Below, one piece after another: positions 35,298 through 44,831 of a stretch of 64,000 nt of DNA. Position 1 is the stretch's first letter, and every line of letters starts with the position of its first letter. The stretch is taken from positions 1-64,000 of the forward strand of contig JBEKKS010000005.1 of NCBI GenBank assembly GCA_050010595.1. Reading direction: 5' to 3'. The DNA comes from Palsa-513 sp050010595. Its GTDB lineage: Bacteria > Actinomycetota > Thermoleophilia > Solirubrobacterales > Solirubrobacteraceae. Under the pieces are notes generated by a model. The model was not told the origin of the DNA. It saw nothing but the letters and a program-made list of their open reading frames with translations, and ran no database searches. A program made the position numbers and the translations under genes.

Positions 35298-36257
35298 TCA
35301 GGGTTTGTCCGCAGACGCGAGGCCTATTTGTGACAGCTGACACGCACCCGCCGGCTCGAGCAGCGTGGCAGCGCGGCGCAGGCGTCCCGCGTCGAAGCGG
35401 CCGAGGAGCTCGCCCGGCATGATGCTCGCCCCGGGAGCTAGGAGGCCAACACTCGCGGCAAGCCAGCCGACGAGCGCCGGCGCGCTCGCACCCGCGCCGT
35501 GCCAGTCGGCCAGCGTGACGGCTCCGTGGCGTTTCGCGAGCCGGCGGCCGTCTGGCCCGAGGATCAGGGGCACGTGGGCGTAGCGGATTGGCGGCAGACC
35601 GAGCAGTCGCGCCAGCAGGACCTGGCGGGGCGTGCTCTCGAGCAGGTCGTCGCCACGAACGACCTCGTCCACGCCCTGGTCGGAGTCGTCGACCACGACC
35701 GCGAGGTTGTAGGCGGGGACGTCGTCGCCGCGCCAGAGGACAAAGTCATCGACCGGCCGCGACTGCGCGCCGTGGAGCAGATCCTCGAACTCGACGATCG
35801 CGCCGCAGGCATCGAGCCGCCACGCCTTCGCGCGTGAGCTGCGCTCGCGCTGCGCGCGCTGAGCTGCAGTCAGCTCCCGGCAGGTGCCCGGATACGCGCC
35901 CTGGCGGTCCTGCGCGTGTGGCGCCGAGGCCGCGCGGCGCACCTCCGCACGCGTGCACCAGCATGGGTAGGCGCGGCCAGCGCGCCGCAGCTGCTCGAAC
36001 GCCTCGCGGTGGCGATCGCGGCGCTCGCTCTGGCGCAGCGGCACGCCATCCCAGTCGATCCCGATCGCGCTCAGGTCCTCCAGCTGGCGGCGCTCGTGCT
36101 CGGCCCGCGAGCGCTGGGGGTCGAGATCCTCGATCCGCAGCAGGAATCTGGCGCCCTGCGAGCGAGCGAAGAGCCACGCGAGCAGCGCCGTGCGCAGGTT
36201 GCCGAGATGCAGCGGCCCGCTGGGGCTCGGCGCGTAGCGGCCATCGTGCTCGCTCAC
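35298..36257 (-). CDS. gluQ: Glutamyl-Q tRNA(Asp) synthetase
   Basis: A 319-residue glutamyl-tRNA synthetase paralogue without the anticodon-binding domain, the form that glutamylates queuosine on tRNA(Asp). The HIGH-type motif is APSPSGPLHLGNLRTALLAW (about 9-28), and the KLAKR-type signature reads RRLAKRHGAVTL (about 237-248). A zinc site is suggested by CWCTRAE and CRELTAAQ. The GTG at 36257 removes a spurious upstream extension. The name gluQRS is used for the same gene. Confidence 0.85.
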   Translation of the reverse strand: MSEHDGRYAPSPSGPLHLGNLRTALLAWLFARSQGARFLLRIEDLDPQRSRAEHERRQLEDLSAIGIDWDGVPLRQSERRDRHREAFEQLRRAGRAYPCWCTRAEVRRAASAPHAQDRQGAYPGTCRELTAAQRAQRERSSRAKAWRLDACGAIVEFEDLLHGAQSRPVDDFVLWRGDDVPAYNLAVVVDDSDQGVDEVVRGDDLLESTPRQVLLARLLGLPPIRYAHVPLILGPDGRRLAKRHGAVTLADWHGAGASAPALVGWLAASVGLLAPGASIMPGELLGRFDAGRLRRAATLLEPAGACQLSQIGLASADKP

Positions 36258-36337
36258 AGGCGCAGCATGCCACGCCTGACTGCGCCTGCCGCTACAGTCG
36301 ATCGCGATGCGCACAGGGGCCTGCCGGGGGACTGACT

Positions 36338-36886
36338 GTGGCACTACTTGACCCCGACTCGCTGGCACAGCACACCGATCGCCTCTACCGGGCCGCGTGG
36401 GCGTTGTGCGGCTCGCGCGTCGAGGCCGAGGACCTCGTCCAGGAAACGTTTGCGCGCGTCCTCACGCGTCCGCGCATGCTGCGCGGTCAGGACGAGCTCG
36501 CCTACCTGCTCCACGCCCTGCGCAACACCTTCCTGAGCGGGCGCCGCACCGCAGCGCGCCGCCCGAGCGTCGTCCCCGTGCCGATCGAGGACCTGCCGCT
36601 CGGATCGCGCAGCACGGCGGGCGAGCCCGAGGCCGCCTACGCCGCGAGCGAGTTGCTCGGCGCGATCGCGCGGCTCGACGAGGATTTCCGCTTTGCGCTG
36701 ATCGCGGTCGACATCCTCGGCCTGTCCTACCGCGAGGCGGCCGTTGCGCTCGGGACGCGCGAGGCGACAATCACGACCCGCCTCTACCGTGCCCGCCAGC
36801 GGCTCGTGCGCCAGGTCGACCCGCTGGCCCAACGCGTCGCCGAGCGGGAAGGAAAGGCACCAAGCGGGCGTCTGGAGGATGTATGA
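36338..36886 (+). CDS. ECF-type RNA polymerase sigma factor
   Basis: A 182-residue sigma-70 family ECF factor. Region 2 reads DRLYRAAWALCGSRVEAEDLVQETFARVL (about 14-42), with DLVQETF the typical core-binding motif. Region 4 is FALIAVDILGLSYREAAVALGTREATITTRLYRARQRL (about 123-160). A GGGGG purine run precedes the GTG start. Its stop overlaps the start of the adjacent membrane protein (ATGA), a typical sigma/anti-sigma arrangement. The ECF group is unassigned. Confidence 0.9.
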   Translation: MALLDPDSLAQHTDRLYRAAWALCGSRVEAEDLVQETFARVLTRPRMLRGQDELAYLLHALRNTFLSGRRTAARRPSVVPVPIEDLPLGSRSTAGEPEAAYAASELLGAIARLDEDFRFALIAVDILGLSYREAAVALGTREATITTRLYRARQRLVRQVDPLAQRVAEREGKAPSGRLEDV

Positions 36887-37626
36887 AGTTGCGCCGTAAT
36901 AGCGATCCCTTAAACGCAGCCGGACTCACGCGGCTGGCCGACGGCACCGCGCAGGGCGCCGAGCGCGAGGCGCTCGAGCGTGCAGTCGCCGGCTCGCCGG
37001 AGCTCGCCCGCGAACTTGCCGAACAGCAGCGGGCGGTCGAGCTGCTGGCCGCGCTCGACGTGAAGGCGCCCGAGGCGCTGCACGCGCGCCTGCGGACCGT
37101 CGAAGAGCGCCCGGCGCGACCGCGTCGCCGTCACACGACGACGCGTGCCGCCGTCATCGCGATCACCGCGCTCGCGATCGCAATCGTCGCGCTGGCGCGC
37201 CCGACGCACCAGCCGGAGGTTCGCAGCGTCGCGCCGCTTGCGCTCGACGCGGCAACGCTGCCGGCGCCAACAGCTCACAACCACACGATCCTCAACGTGA
37301 AGGTCGACCGGACCGCGTTCCCGAACTGGGACTGGCGAGGCTGGCGCACGAGCGGCTCGCGCCTGGACAAGCTCGATGGTCACATCGTCGAGACCGTCTA
37401 CTACAGGGCCGAGGGCTACGAGCGAATCGGCTACTCGATCGTCGGCGGCGCGGCGCTGCGACTCGGCTCCGTGCAGCGGACACTGCGCCGTGGCGGTGTC
37501 AGCTATTCGGTGCTCGCCGACGGGCCGGCCCGCGTGATCACCTGGCTGCGCGACGGTCACACCTGCGTCCTCGCGTCCCGGCACGCCACGGTTGGGACGC
37601 TGCTAGCGCTCGCCGCCGTCGCCTGA
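36883..37626 (+). CDS. Membrane anti-sigma factor-like protein
   Basis: A 247-residue protein with a cytosolic N-terminus (ADGTAQGAEREALERAVAGSPELARELAEQQRAVELL), one transmembrane helix (about 84-103, AAVIAITALAIAIVALA) and an extracytoplasmic C-terminal domain. It lacks the HxxxCxxC zinc motif of ZAS anti-sigmas. Coupling to the ECF sigma gene supports an anti-sigma role, but the family is not identifiable from sequence. Confidence 0.68.
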   Translation: MKLRRNSDPLNAAGLTRLADGTAQGAEREALERAVAGSPELARELAEQQRAVELLAALDVKAPEALHARLRTVEERPARPRRRHTTTRAAVIAITALAIAIVALARPTHQPEVRSVAPLALDAATLPAPTAHNHTILNVKVDRTAFPNWDWRGWRTSGSRLDKLDGHIVETVYYRAEGYERIGYSIVGGAALRLGSVQRTLRRGGVSYSVLADGPARVITWLRDGHTCVLASRHATVGTLLALAAVA

Positions 37627-37652
37627 CCCGTCAGTCGGATAGCGTGCGGGCC

Positions 37653-38435
37653 ATGCCCAGCGGGCAAGCCTGCATCGATGGCGTCCTGACCGCGCTGGCC
37701 GACGCGAAGATCTCGGTCACCGACGAAGGCCTCGTGCGCGGCGACGGCATCTTCGAGGTGATGCGCCTCTACGACGGCGTGCCGTACGCGCTCGACCGCC
37801 ACCTGGCACGGATGGAGCGCTCCGCCGCCGGGCTGCGACTCGAGCTCGACATCGCCGCCGTGCGCGCGGACGTCGAGCTGATGCTCAGCGTCGGCGAGCT
37901 CGACGACGAGATCCTGCGCGTGATGGCGACGCGCGGCGGCCGGCGAATCCTGCTCTTCGAGGCGATGCCCGAGCTCCACGACACGTGCACGCTGGGCCTG
38001 CTCACCTACGCCCCGAGTCGCGTGCTCGACGGCGTCAAGTCGCTGTCGTATGCGGCGAACATGCTCGCCGGGCGACTCATACACGAGCGCGGCTTCGACG
38101 AGGCGCTGCTGATCAGCCCACACGGCCGGGTGCTCGAGTGCCCGACCGCCTCGTTCTTCGCAGTTGACGGCGATGTCGTGCGCACACCGCCGCTCTCCGA
38201 GCACATTCTCGATTCGATCACGCGCGCGACCGTGCTCGAAGTGGTGGACGTGCGCGAGGAGCCGATCACGCGCTCGGAGCTCGACACGATCGATGAGGCG
38301 TTCATTGCGTCATCGATCGCCGAAGTGCTGCCGGTGGCGCGGATCGAGCAGCGCGAGCTTCCGGCGCCGGGCCTGCGCACAACCGAGATCGCGGTGGCTG
38401 TGCGCGCGGCGATCGCGGCTGCGACCGCGCGCTGA
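37653..38435 (+). CDS. Class IV PLP aminotransferase (BCAT / PabC-like)
   Basis: A 260-residue fold-type IV PLP enzyme. The family opening VTDEGLVRGDGIFEVMRLYDG, Lys129 in VKSLSYAANMLA (Schiff-base lysine), and the ECPTASFFAVDGDVVRTPPL phosphate-binding region are intact. It could be a branched-chain aminotransferase, D-amino-acid aminotransferase or aminodeoxychorismate lyase; small size and SEHILDSITRATVLE favour a PabC/DAAT-like enzyme. The wecB start overlaps its stop by 1 nt. Confidence 0.85.
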   Translation: MPSGQACIDGVLTALADAKISVTDEGLVRGDGIFEVMRLYDGVPYALDRHLARMERSAAGLRLELDIAAVRADVELMLSVGELDDEILRVMATRGGRRILLFEAMPELHDTCTLGLLTYAPSRVLDGVKSLSYAANMLAGRLIHERGFDEALLISPHGRVLECPTASFFAVDGDVVRTPPLSEHILDSITRATVLEVVDVREEPITRSELDTIDEAFIASSIAEVLPVARIEQRELPAPGLRTTEIAVAVRAAIAAATAR

Positions 38436-39514
38436 TGCGGGTCGCGACAGTCGTCGGCAACAGGCCGCAGTTCGTCAAGGCGGCCGCCGTGTCGCGACCG
38501 CTGCGTGCGCGCCACGAGGAGATCCTGATCCACACGGGCCAGCACCACGACCCCGAGCTCTCGACCGTCTTCTTCGACGAGCTCGGCGTGCCGACTCCCG
38601 ATCACTGGCTCGGCGTCGCCGGCGCGGGCAACGCCTCACAGCTTGCGCGCATGCTGCGCAAGCTGGCGCCGCTGCTCGCGCAGCTCGCGCCCGACGCGGT
38701 GCTCGTCTACGGCGACACGAACTCGACGCTCGCCGCCGCGCTCGCCGCGGCCGACGCCGCGATCCCGCTGGTTCACGTGGAGGCGGGAATGCGCTCGTTT
38801 GACCGCACGATGCCCGAGGAGCGCAATCGCGTTCTCACCGACCAGCTCGCGCGCCTGCTGCTCTGCTCGACTGCCGCCGCCGCCGAGCAGCTGCGCGCGG
38901 AGCAGGCGCCGGGTGAAGCGATCGTCGTCGGCGACGTGATGGTCGACGTCGCGCTCGCGACGCGCGAGCGCAGCATGGCAATCGCCGACCGGACGCTCGC
39001 GGGGCTCGATCTTCGACGTGGCGGCTACCTGCTTGCGACCGCTCATCGTGCGGGAAACGTCGACGATCCGCGACGGCTCGAGGCGCTCGTAGCGCTGCTC
39101 GAGGCGCTCGAGCAACCGATCGTCCTGCCGCTGCACCCGCGCACCCGCGCACGCCTGCGCGCGAGCGGCCTGCTCAGTCGAGCCCAGCGTGCCGCACAGA
39201 TCACCGCGCCGCTCGGCTACCTCGAGTTCGCAGCGCTGCTCGGGAATGCGCGCGCGGTCCTGACGGACTCGGGCGGCGTCCAGAAGGAGGCCTACCTCGC
39301 CGGTGTCCCTTGCGTCACGCTGCGCGCGCAGACCGAATGGACGGAGACCGTCGCGGCCGGCTGGAACACGCTCGTCGACCTCGACGCGCAGATCGCCCGC
39401 GAGGCACTCGCACAGCCGCGGCCGGCGAGCCATCCGCCGCTCTACGGCGACGGCAACGCGGGCGAGCGAGTCGCCGGCGCACTCGACGCGCTCGGAAGCT
39501 CCTTGCGCATGTAG
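38435..39514 (+). CDS. wecB: UDP-N-acetylglucosamine 2-epimerase (non-hydrolysing)
   Basis: A 359-residue epimerase converting UDP-GlcNAc to UDP-ManNAc for surface polysaccharide. GT-B features include VVGNRPQFVKAAAV (about 5-18), HTGQHHD (about 32-38), VYGDTNST (about 90-97), HVEAGMRS (about 111-118), the LATAHRAGNVDDP segment (about 198-210) and LTDSGGVQKEAYLAGVPCVTLR (about 272-293). All typical residues are intact. It is coupled to the aminotransferase gene. Confidence 0.93.
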   Translation: MRVATVVGNRPQFVKAAAVSRPLRARHEEILIHTGQHHDPELSTVFFDELGVPTPDHWLGVAGAGNASQLARMLRKLAPLLAQLAPDAVLVYGDTNSTLAAALAAADAAIPLVHVEAGMRSFDRTMPEERNRVLTDQLARLLLCSTAAAAEQLRAEQAPGEAIVVGDVMVDVALATRERSMAIADRTLAGLDLRRGGYLLATAHRAGNVDDPRRLEALVALLEALEQPIVLPLHPRTRARLRASGLLSRAQRAAQITAPLGYLEFAALLGNARAVLTDSGGVQKEAYLAGVPCVTLRAQTEWTETVAAGWNTLVDLDAQIAREALAQPRPASHPPLYGDGNAGERVAGALDALGSSLRM

Positions 39515-39619
39515 ATGCCGACGGGCGAGCTCAGGGCGGGGTCGTAGCACGGCAGCTTCCGTGCGACGGGAGAGGTGAGCGGCTCGGTCCTGACCTCGAC
39601 CGCCGCGCTCAGCGCGACG

Positions 39620-40939
<1,320 letters not shown>

Positions 40940-41249
40940 CGCCTTACAGACTAGCTGCGGGACCCGCTGCGGGACCCTCCGCGAGCTCAGGCAATGAGGC
41001 CAAGCGTGCTGGTCGGGTCTCCTCGCCGCTGGACGCGCGGGCGGTGTGGCCTACGCTCGCATTCAGGCGTAGTCCGTGCACTTGCGGGCGGTTGGAGCTG
41101 CGCCGTTACGCCCGGGCAGCTGGCGTTGCGCGCGGATCCACTCGCGAGCGGGTACGCGGCGTACGACAGAACCGGCGCAAGTACCCGCGCCACGCGCGTC
41201 CAGCCGCGAGGAGGCCTGCCGCGCGAGCGTTCGCGACGCGCGAACGCTT
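40940..41249. other. Gene-free region holding an inverted-repeat element and a hairpin
   Basis: No convincing gene. It contains a direct duplication GCTGCGGGACCC (40955 region), the inverted-repeat element at 41022-41210 and a terminator-like hairpin at 41213-41260. The purA promoter should lie near 40940-41020. Confidence 0.6.
41022..41210 (-). repeat. Dispersed inverted-repeat element, copy B
   Basis: Bounded by 18-bp inverted repeats, 41022-41039 and 41193-41210 (17 of 18 matching; CTCGC-GCTGGACGCGCG). Read on the minus strand it aligns along its whole length with the element near 51.4-51.65 kb, sharing runs such as ACGCGCGTGG, ACTTGCGC and GCAACGC. It has no coding capacity. Similarity was judged by eye. 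Confidence 0.62.
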
Positions 41250-41260
41250 CTAGGCAGGCC
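41213..41260 (-). terminator. Two-part hairpin at the end of the DnaC-like gene
   Basis: Outer stem GGCCTGCC/GGCAGGCC and inner stem GCGTTCGCG/CGCGAACGC with an ACG loop. It spans the stop codon and 3' end of the leftward helicase-loader gene. No U-tract follows, so it is a probable but unproven terminator. Confidence 0.5.
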
Positions 41261-41969
41261 CCGCAGCCACAAAGCCCGCCTGGCGTGCGTCGGCGCCGTA
41301 GAAGCCGAGCAGCTCGCAGGAGCCCTCGAGGCGCGAGGTGATCCGCTCGCCGAGCTGCTCGCCGAGCTCGAGTGGACCGAGATTCGAGGTCAGGATCATC
41401 GAGCGCTGATCCTGGTAGCGCGCGTTGACGATCGAGTAGAGCTGCTCGAGCACCCAGTCGGTGCGATGCTCGGCGCCGAGGTCGTCGATGTGCAGGAGAT
41501 CGGCGCCGGCGAGACGGTCGAGGAAGTCGATCACGCCGCCGGCGTCGATCGACTCGCGGATCATGTTCAGCAGGCGCGGGCACGAGTAGATCGCGACCGA
41601 GCGGCCCGCGTCGATCGCGGCGCGCGAGACGATCATCGCGAGCGCCGTCTTGCCGGTCCCGAAGCCGCCTGTCAGCCACAGCCCGCGCCCCGCGTCGAGG
41701 TTCGCATCGATGTCGCGCACGAACGAGCGCAGCTCGCGCACCTGGGTTGGGAAGCGCCGCTCCATGTCGATCACATCCGAATGCTCGAAGGAGATCGCGC
41801 GGTAGCGGCGCGGGATGCGGGCCTCGAGCGAGCGCACGTGCGCCGACGCGATCCGCGAGCGCCGGCAGCGGCAGTCGCGCGCGACAGACGTCTCCTCGTC
41901 GACGACGAAGCCCGATCCATCGCAGATTCCGAGCTCGCAGCGCGGCTTTTCTGAGCCTGGGGCGATCAC
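41250..41969 (-). CDS. DnaC/DnaI-like AAA+ helicase loader
   Basis: A 239-residue AAA+ ATPase of the IstB/DnaC type. An N-terminal zinc-binding region (CELGICDGSGFVVDEE to RDCRCRR) precedes Walker A GGFGTGKTALAM (about 103-114), Walker B LLHIDDLGAE (about 160-169) and the sensor region ILTSNLGPLELG (about 194-205). The GTG at 41969 matches the family N-terminus. Position near dnaB supports helicase loading. IstB transposition helpers share the fold, but no istA is present. Confidence 0.85.
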   Translation of the reverse strand: MIAPGSEKPRCELGICDGSGFVVDEETSVARDCRCRRSRIASAHVRSLEARIPRRYRAISFEHSDVIDMERRFPTQVRELRSFVRDIDANLDAGRGLWLTGGFGTGKTALAMIVSRAAIDAGRSVAIYSCPRLLNMIRESIDAGGVIDFLDRLAGADLLHIDDLGAEHRTDWVLEQLYSIVNARYQDQRSMILTSNLGPLELGEQLGERITSRLEGSCELLGFYGADARQAGFVAAGPA

Positions 41970-42040
41970 TGAACCCAGGATAGATTGGCCGCCGGGTGCA
42001 TCCGTACGCAAACCGCGAGTTTGCGCCGTATGTTCTGGGA

Positions 42041-42601
42041 GTGAGCGAGCTGCGCTATCCCGATCCGCCACTCGCCGACGAGATCGTGCTGCTGCGCCCC
42101 TGGGCGACGCTCGACGTGCCCGCGGCGCTGATGGCGCGCGACGAGCCGACGATCGAGGGTCTCCCGTGGCCGGCTGACGCTCGCTACACGCAGGCCGACG
42201 CGCGCCGCTTCTTCGCCGAGCAGGAGGACGCCCGGATGCGCGGCGAGGAGGTCCACTTCGCGCTCGTCGAGCACGCCAGCCCGGAGACGGTACGCGGTGG
42301 CTGCTCGCTCTACGGGGTCGATCCCACCCACGGCCGCGCAGCGGTCGGCTACTGGCTCACGCCGGCTGCGCGCGGGCGCGGCCTCGCGACGCGCACGACG
42401 CTGCTGCTCGCGCGCTTCGCCTTCGCCCAGCTTGGCGTGGCGCGGCTCGAGCTGACCTGCGGGCCCGACAACAAGGCCTCCCAGCACGTCGCGGAGCGCT
42501 GCGGCTTCACGCGCGAAGGACTGCTGCGCTCGCACATCCCGTACAGGGGCGAGCGGCGCGACACGGTCATGTACAGCCTGCTGGCCGGCGAGTTGCCCTA
42601 G
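42041..42601 (+). CDS. GNAT-family acetyltransferase (RimJ/RimL-like)
   Basis: A 186-residue GNAT protein: DEIVLLRPWATLDVPAALM at the start, acetyl-CoA loop WLTPAARGRGLATRTTLLL (about 105-123) and HVAERCGFTREGLLRSHI (about 147-164). These features match RimJ/RimL-type enzymes that acetylate protein N-termini or small amines. GTG at 42041 is preferred; an in-frame GTG at 41996 adds 15 residues. The gene is divergent from the DnaC-like gene. Confidence 0.85.
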   Translation: MSELRYPDPPLADEIVLLRPWATLDVPAALMARDEPTIEGLPWPADARYTQADARRFFAEQEDARMRGEEVHFALVEHASPETVRGGCSLYGVDPTHGRAAVGYWLTPAARGRGLATRTTLLLARFAFAQLGVARLELTCGPDNKASQHVAERCGFTREGLLRSHIPYRGERRDTVMYSLLAGELP

Positions 42602-42613
42602 AGCGCGCGCCAA

Positions 42614-44002
42614 CTAATCGCGCGAATAGCTCATGAAGCGCGGGTACTCGGGCAGGAACGTCAGCGTCACCGTGCCGAGCGCGCCGTTGCGGTGCTTGGA
42701 GATGATCAGGTCGGCCTCGCCGGGTCGCTCGGAGTCCTGGTTGTAGTAGTCGTCGCGATAGATGAAGACGACGACATCGGCGTCCTGCTCGACAGCGCCC
42801 GACTCGCGCAGGTCCGAGAGCAGCGGGCGCTTGTCGGTCCGGGCCTCGACGCCGCGGTTCAGCTGGGAGAGCGCGATCACGGGGACGCCCAGCTCGCCGG
42901 CGAGCAGCTTCAGACCGCGCGACATCTGTCCGATCACCTCGGCGCGGTTCTCGCTGCGCGACTCGGCGCGCAGGAGCTGGAGGTAGTCGACGATCACGAG
43001 GCCGAGGCCGTCGGGATGCTGGGCCGATAGGCGGCGGGTCTTGGCGCGGATCTCGAGCAGTCCGATGTCGGAGGAGTCGTCGACCCAGAGCGGCGCCGCG
43101 GCAAGGCGCGAGCTCGCCTTGACGATCTTGGGCCAGCGCTCCTCGCTGACGCGGCCCTTGCGCAGCTCGTCGCCCTTGACGCCGGCCTGAGAGGCGATGA
43201 AGCGCTGGGCCAGCTCGGCCTCGGACATCTCGAGCGAGAACAGCGCGACCGGCTTGCCGAAGGTGATCGCGGCGTTCTCGGCGATGTTCGTGACGAGCGA
43301 CGACTTGCCCATCGACGGACGCGCCGCGATCACCACGAGGTTGCCGGGCTGGAAGCCGCCGGTGATCGCGTCGAGGTCGGCGAAGCCCGAGGGCGTGCCC
43401 GTCAGCGCGGTGCCGGAGCGCGACAGCTCGTGCAGCTTGTCGATCTCGGTGTGGAGGACCGAGGAGATCGAGCGGAAGTCCTGCTGGCTCTCGTCGTGTG
43501 CGACCTCGAGCACGAGGCGCTCGGCGCGTTCGACGACCTCGCGCGCTGCCTCGCGACGGTCGAGCACGCTGGACTGGATCTCGTAGGTGGCTCCGAGCAG
43601 GCGCCGCAGCAGCGCCGTCTCCTTGACGATCTGGGCGTAGTGGCGGAGGTTCGCGACGTTCGGGACCGCGCCCGAAAGCGCCTCGACCACCTCGGCGCCG
43701 CCGGCGCGCTCGAGCGTGCCGGCGCTGCGCAGCGCGTCGATCGTGGTCAGGACGTCGATCGGCTCCGAGCGCTCGTAGAGCCCGAGCATCGCGCCGTAGA
43801 TCAGCTCGTTGCGCAGGTTGTAGAAGTCCTCGCCGCGCAGGCCCTCCTCGATCACGAGCGAGTACATCGTGCGCTCGGAGAGGAGGATCGCGCCGAGCAC
43901 CGACTCCTCCGCCTCGATGTTGTGCGGTGGCGCGAGCGCCTGCGCGACCTTCAGCTGCGGCTTCTCGGGGATCCGGGCGGGCGTGCTCACGAGGCCGTTC
44001 AC
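42614..44002 (-). CDS. dnaB: Replicative DNA helicase DnaB
   Basis: A 462-residue hexameric helicase. The N-terminal DnaB domain starts PPHNIEAEESVLGAILLS (about 26-43). The RecA-like core has Walker A ARPSMGKSSLVTN (about 227-239), Walker B LVIVDYLQLL (about 337-346) and the LSQLNRGVEARTDKRP loop (about 390-405). No intein interrupts the motifs. It lies downstream of the ribosomal cluster as in many actinobacteria, but is separated by clpP and a regulator pair. Confidence 0.97.
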   Translation of the reverse strand: MNGLVSTPARIPEKPQLKVAQALAPPHNIEAEESVLGAILLSERTMYSLVIEEGLRGEDFYNLRNELIYGAMLGLYERSEPIDVLTTIDALRSAGTLERAGGAEVVEALSGAVPNVANLRHYAQIVKETALLRRLLGATYEIQSSVLDRREAAREVVERAERLVLEVAHDESQQDFRSISSVLHTEIDKLHELSRSGTALTGTPSGFADLDAITGGFQPGNLVVIAARPSMGKSSLVTNIAENAAITFGKPVALFSLEMSEAELAQRFIASQAGVKGDELRKGRVSEERWPKIVKASSRLAAAPLWVDDSSDIGLLEIRAKTRRLSAQHPDGLGLVIVDYLQLLRAESRSENRAEVIGQMSRGLKLLAGELGVPVIALSQLNRGVEARTDKRPLLSDLRESGAVEQDADVVVFIYRDDYYNQDSERPGEADLIISKHRNGALGTVTLTFLPEYPRFMSYSRD

Positions 44003-44121
44003 GCTACGTTGCTCCGCGCGACGGCGCGAGCGCCATTCCCGCTAGCGCCGCGCGAAAAATCTCGTGCCGGGATACGAACACACGTTCGAGCTTAGGGGTG
44101 GCAGCGGACGCGTGCGCCGGC

Positions 44122-44451
44122 TCAGGCGCCGCGTTCGACGCTTTGCTTGAGCCGGGCGAGACGCTCGTCCCAGCGCGCCTCCGCCTCGCGAATCCAGCTC
44201 GCCGCCGGCGCGAGGGCATCGCCGCGCAGGCGGTAGCTGACCTCGCGACCGCCGCCGGCGGGAGCGCGCTCGAGCATGCCGGCGTGATCGAGCGCCGCGA
44301 GGTGCTTGGCGACCGCCTGGCGGGTTATCGGCAGGATCGCAGCCAGGCTCGGGACGCTGACCTCGCCGTCGCGCAGCAGCGCCTGGACCACGTAGCGGCG
44401 CGTCGGATCGGCGAGCGCTGCGAAGACCGCGCCGATCTGCTCGTCGCTCAC
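44122..44451 (-). CDS. ArsR-family regulator paired with an SRPBCC protein
   Basis: A 109-residue winged-helix repressor: IGAVFAALADPTRRYVVQALLRDGEVSVPSLAAILPITRQAVAKHLAAL. It has no CxC metal motif, so it is a non-metal-sensing member like YdfF/SdpR-type regulators. The ATG overlaps the SRPBCC gene stop by 4 nt. Two CAACC-N4-GGTTG palindromes upstream of the operon are its likely binding sites. Confidence 0.87.
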   Translation of the reverse strand: MSDEQIGAVFAALADPTRRYVVQALLRDGEVSVPSLAAILPITRQAVAKHLAALDHAGMLERAPAGGGREVSYRLRGDALAPAASWIREAEARWDERLARLKQSVERGA

Positions 44452-44753
44452 GCCGCGACGAGGGCGAAGCAGGCCGCCAGCGCGGGCAGCGGGAAGGCCG
44501 GAACGCTCTCGGTGACGATCACGCGTGAGCCGGCGGCGACGCGCAGGACGTCGATCTCGACTCGCGTCGGCGGCTGCGCACCGTCGGACCAGTGCCAGAC
44601 GAGCCGGTGCGGCGCGTCCGCCTCGACGATCTCGATCTCGCGCGCCGGCTCATCCAGCCAGCGCTCCCGGTGGTCCTCGTCGACGAGCGCCTCCCAGACG
44701 TCCTCCGGCGGAGCCTCGACCTCGATCTCGCGCGAAACCGGCACCTGCACCAC
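44448..44753 (-). CDS. SRPBCC/START-like (AHSA1) protein
   Basis: A 101-residue AHSA1/SRPBCC ligand-binding protein: SREIEVEAPPEDVWEALVDEDHRERWLDEPAREIEIVEADAPHRLVWHW. It has the family's beta-sheet order. ArsR-SRPBCC pairs are common and the SRPBCC partner is thought to bind a hydrophobic small molecule. The start is GTG at 44753 or 44750, after a GAGAGAGG site. The two genes form one operon. Confidence 0.82.
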   Translation of the reverse strand: MVQVPVSREIEVEAPPEDVWEALVDEDHRERWLDEPAREIEIVEADAPHRLVWHWSDGAQPPTRVEIDVLRVAAGSRVIVTESVPAFPLPALAACFALVAA

Positions 44754-44770
44754 CCGTCCTCTCTCTTTGA

Positions 44771-44811
44771 CAACCGTTAGGTTGCTATTGTCTGTGACAA
44801 CCGATTGGTTG
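44771..44811. promoter_or_regulatory. Two ArsR-type operator boxes between divergent genes
   Basis: CAACC-GTTA-GGTTG at 44771-44784 and CAACC-GATT-GGTTG at 44798-44811 are two copies of the same 14-bp palindrome, centres 27 bp apart. They lie between the leftward SRPBCC-ArsR operon and clpP, whose ATG is 21 bp away. A TTGACA at 44768-44773 overlaps box 1. Binding by the adjacent ArsR is inferred. Confidence 0.7.
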
Positions 44812-44831
44812 TCGATCTGAGGAGGATAGCA

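Noticed and set aside
41250..41969. IstB helper of an IS21-type insertion sequence
   Set aside because: No istA or terminal repeats are adjacent and the gene sits in the purA-dnaB neighbourhood, which favours a helicase loader.
44003..44121. Hairpin in the dnaB-arsR spacer as a terminator
   Set aside because: The only AT run lies on the wrong side of the stem for leftward transcription, so no terminator could be supported.
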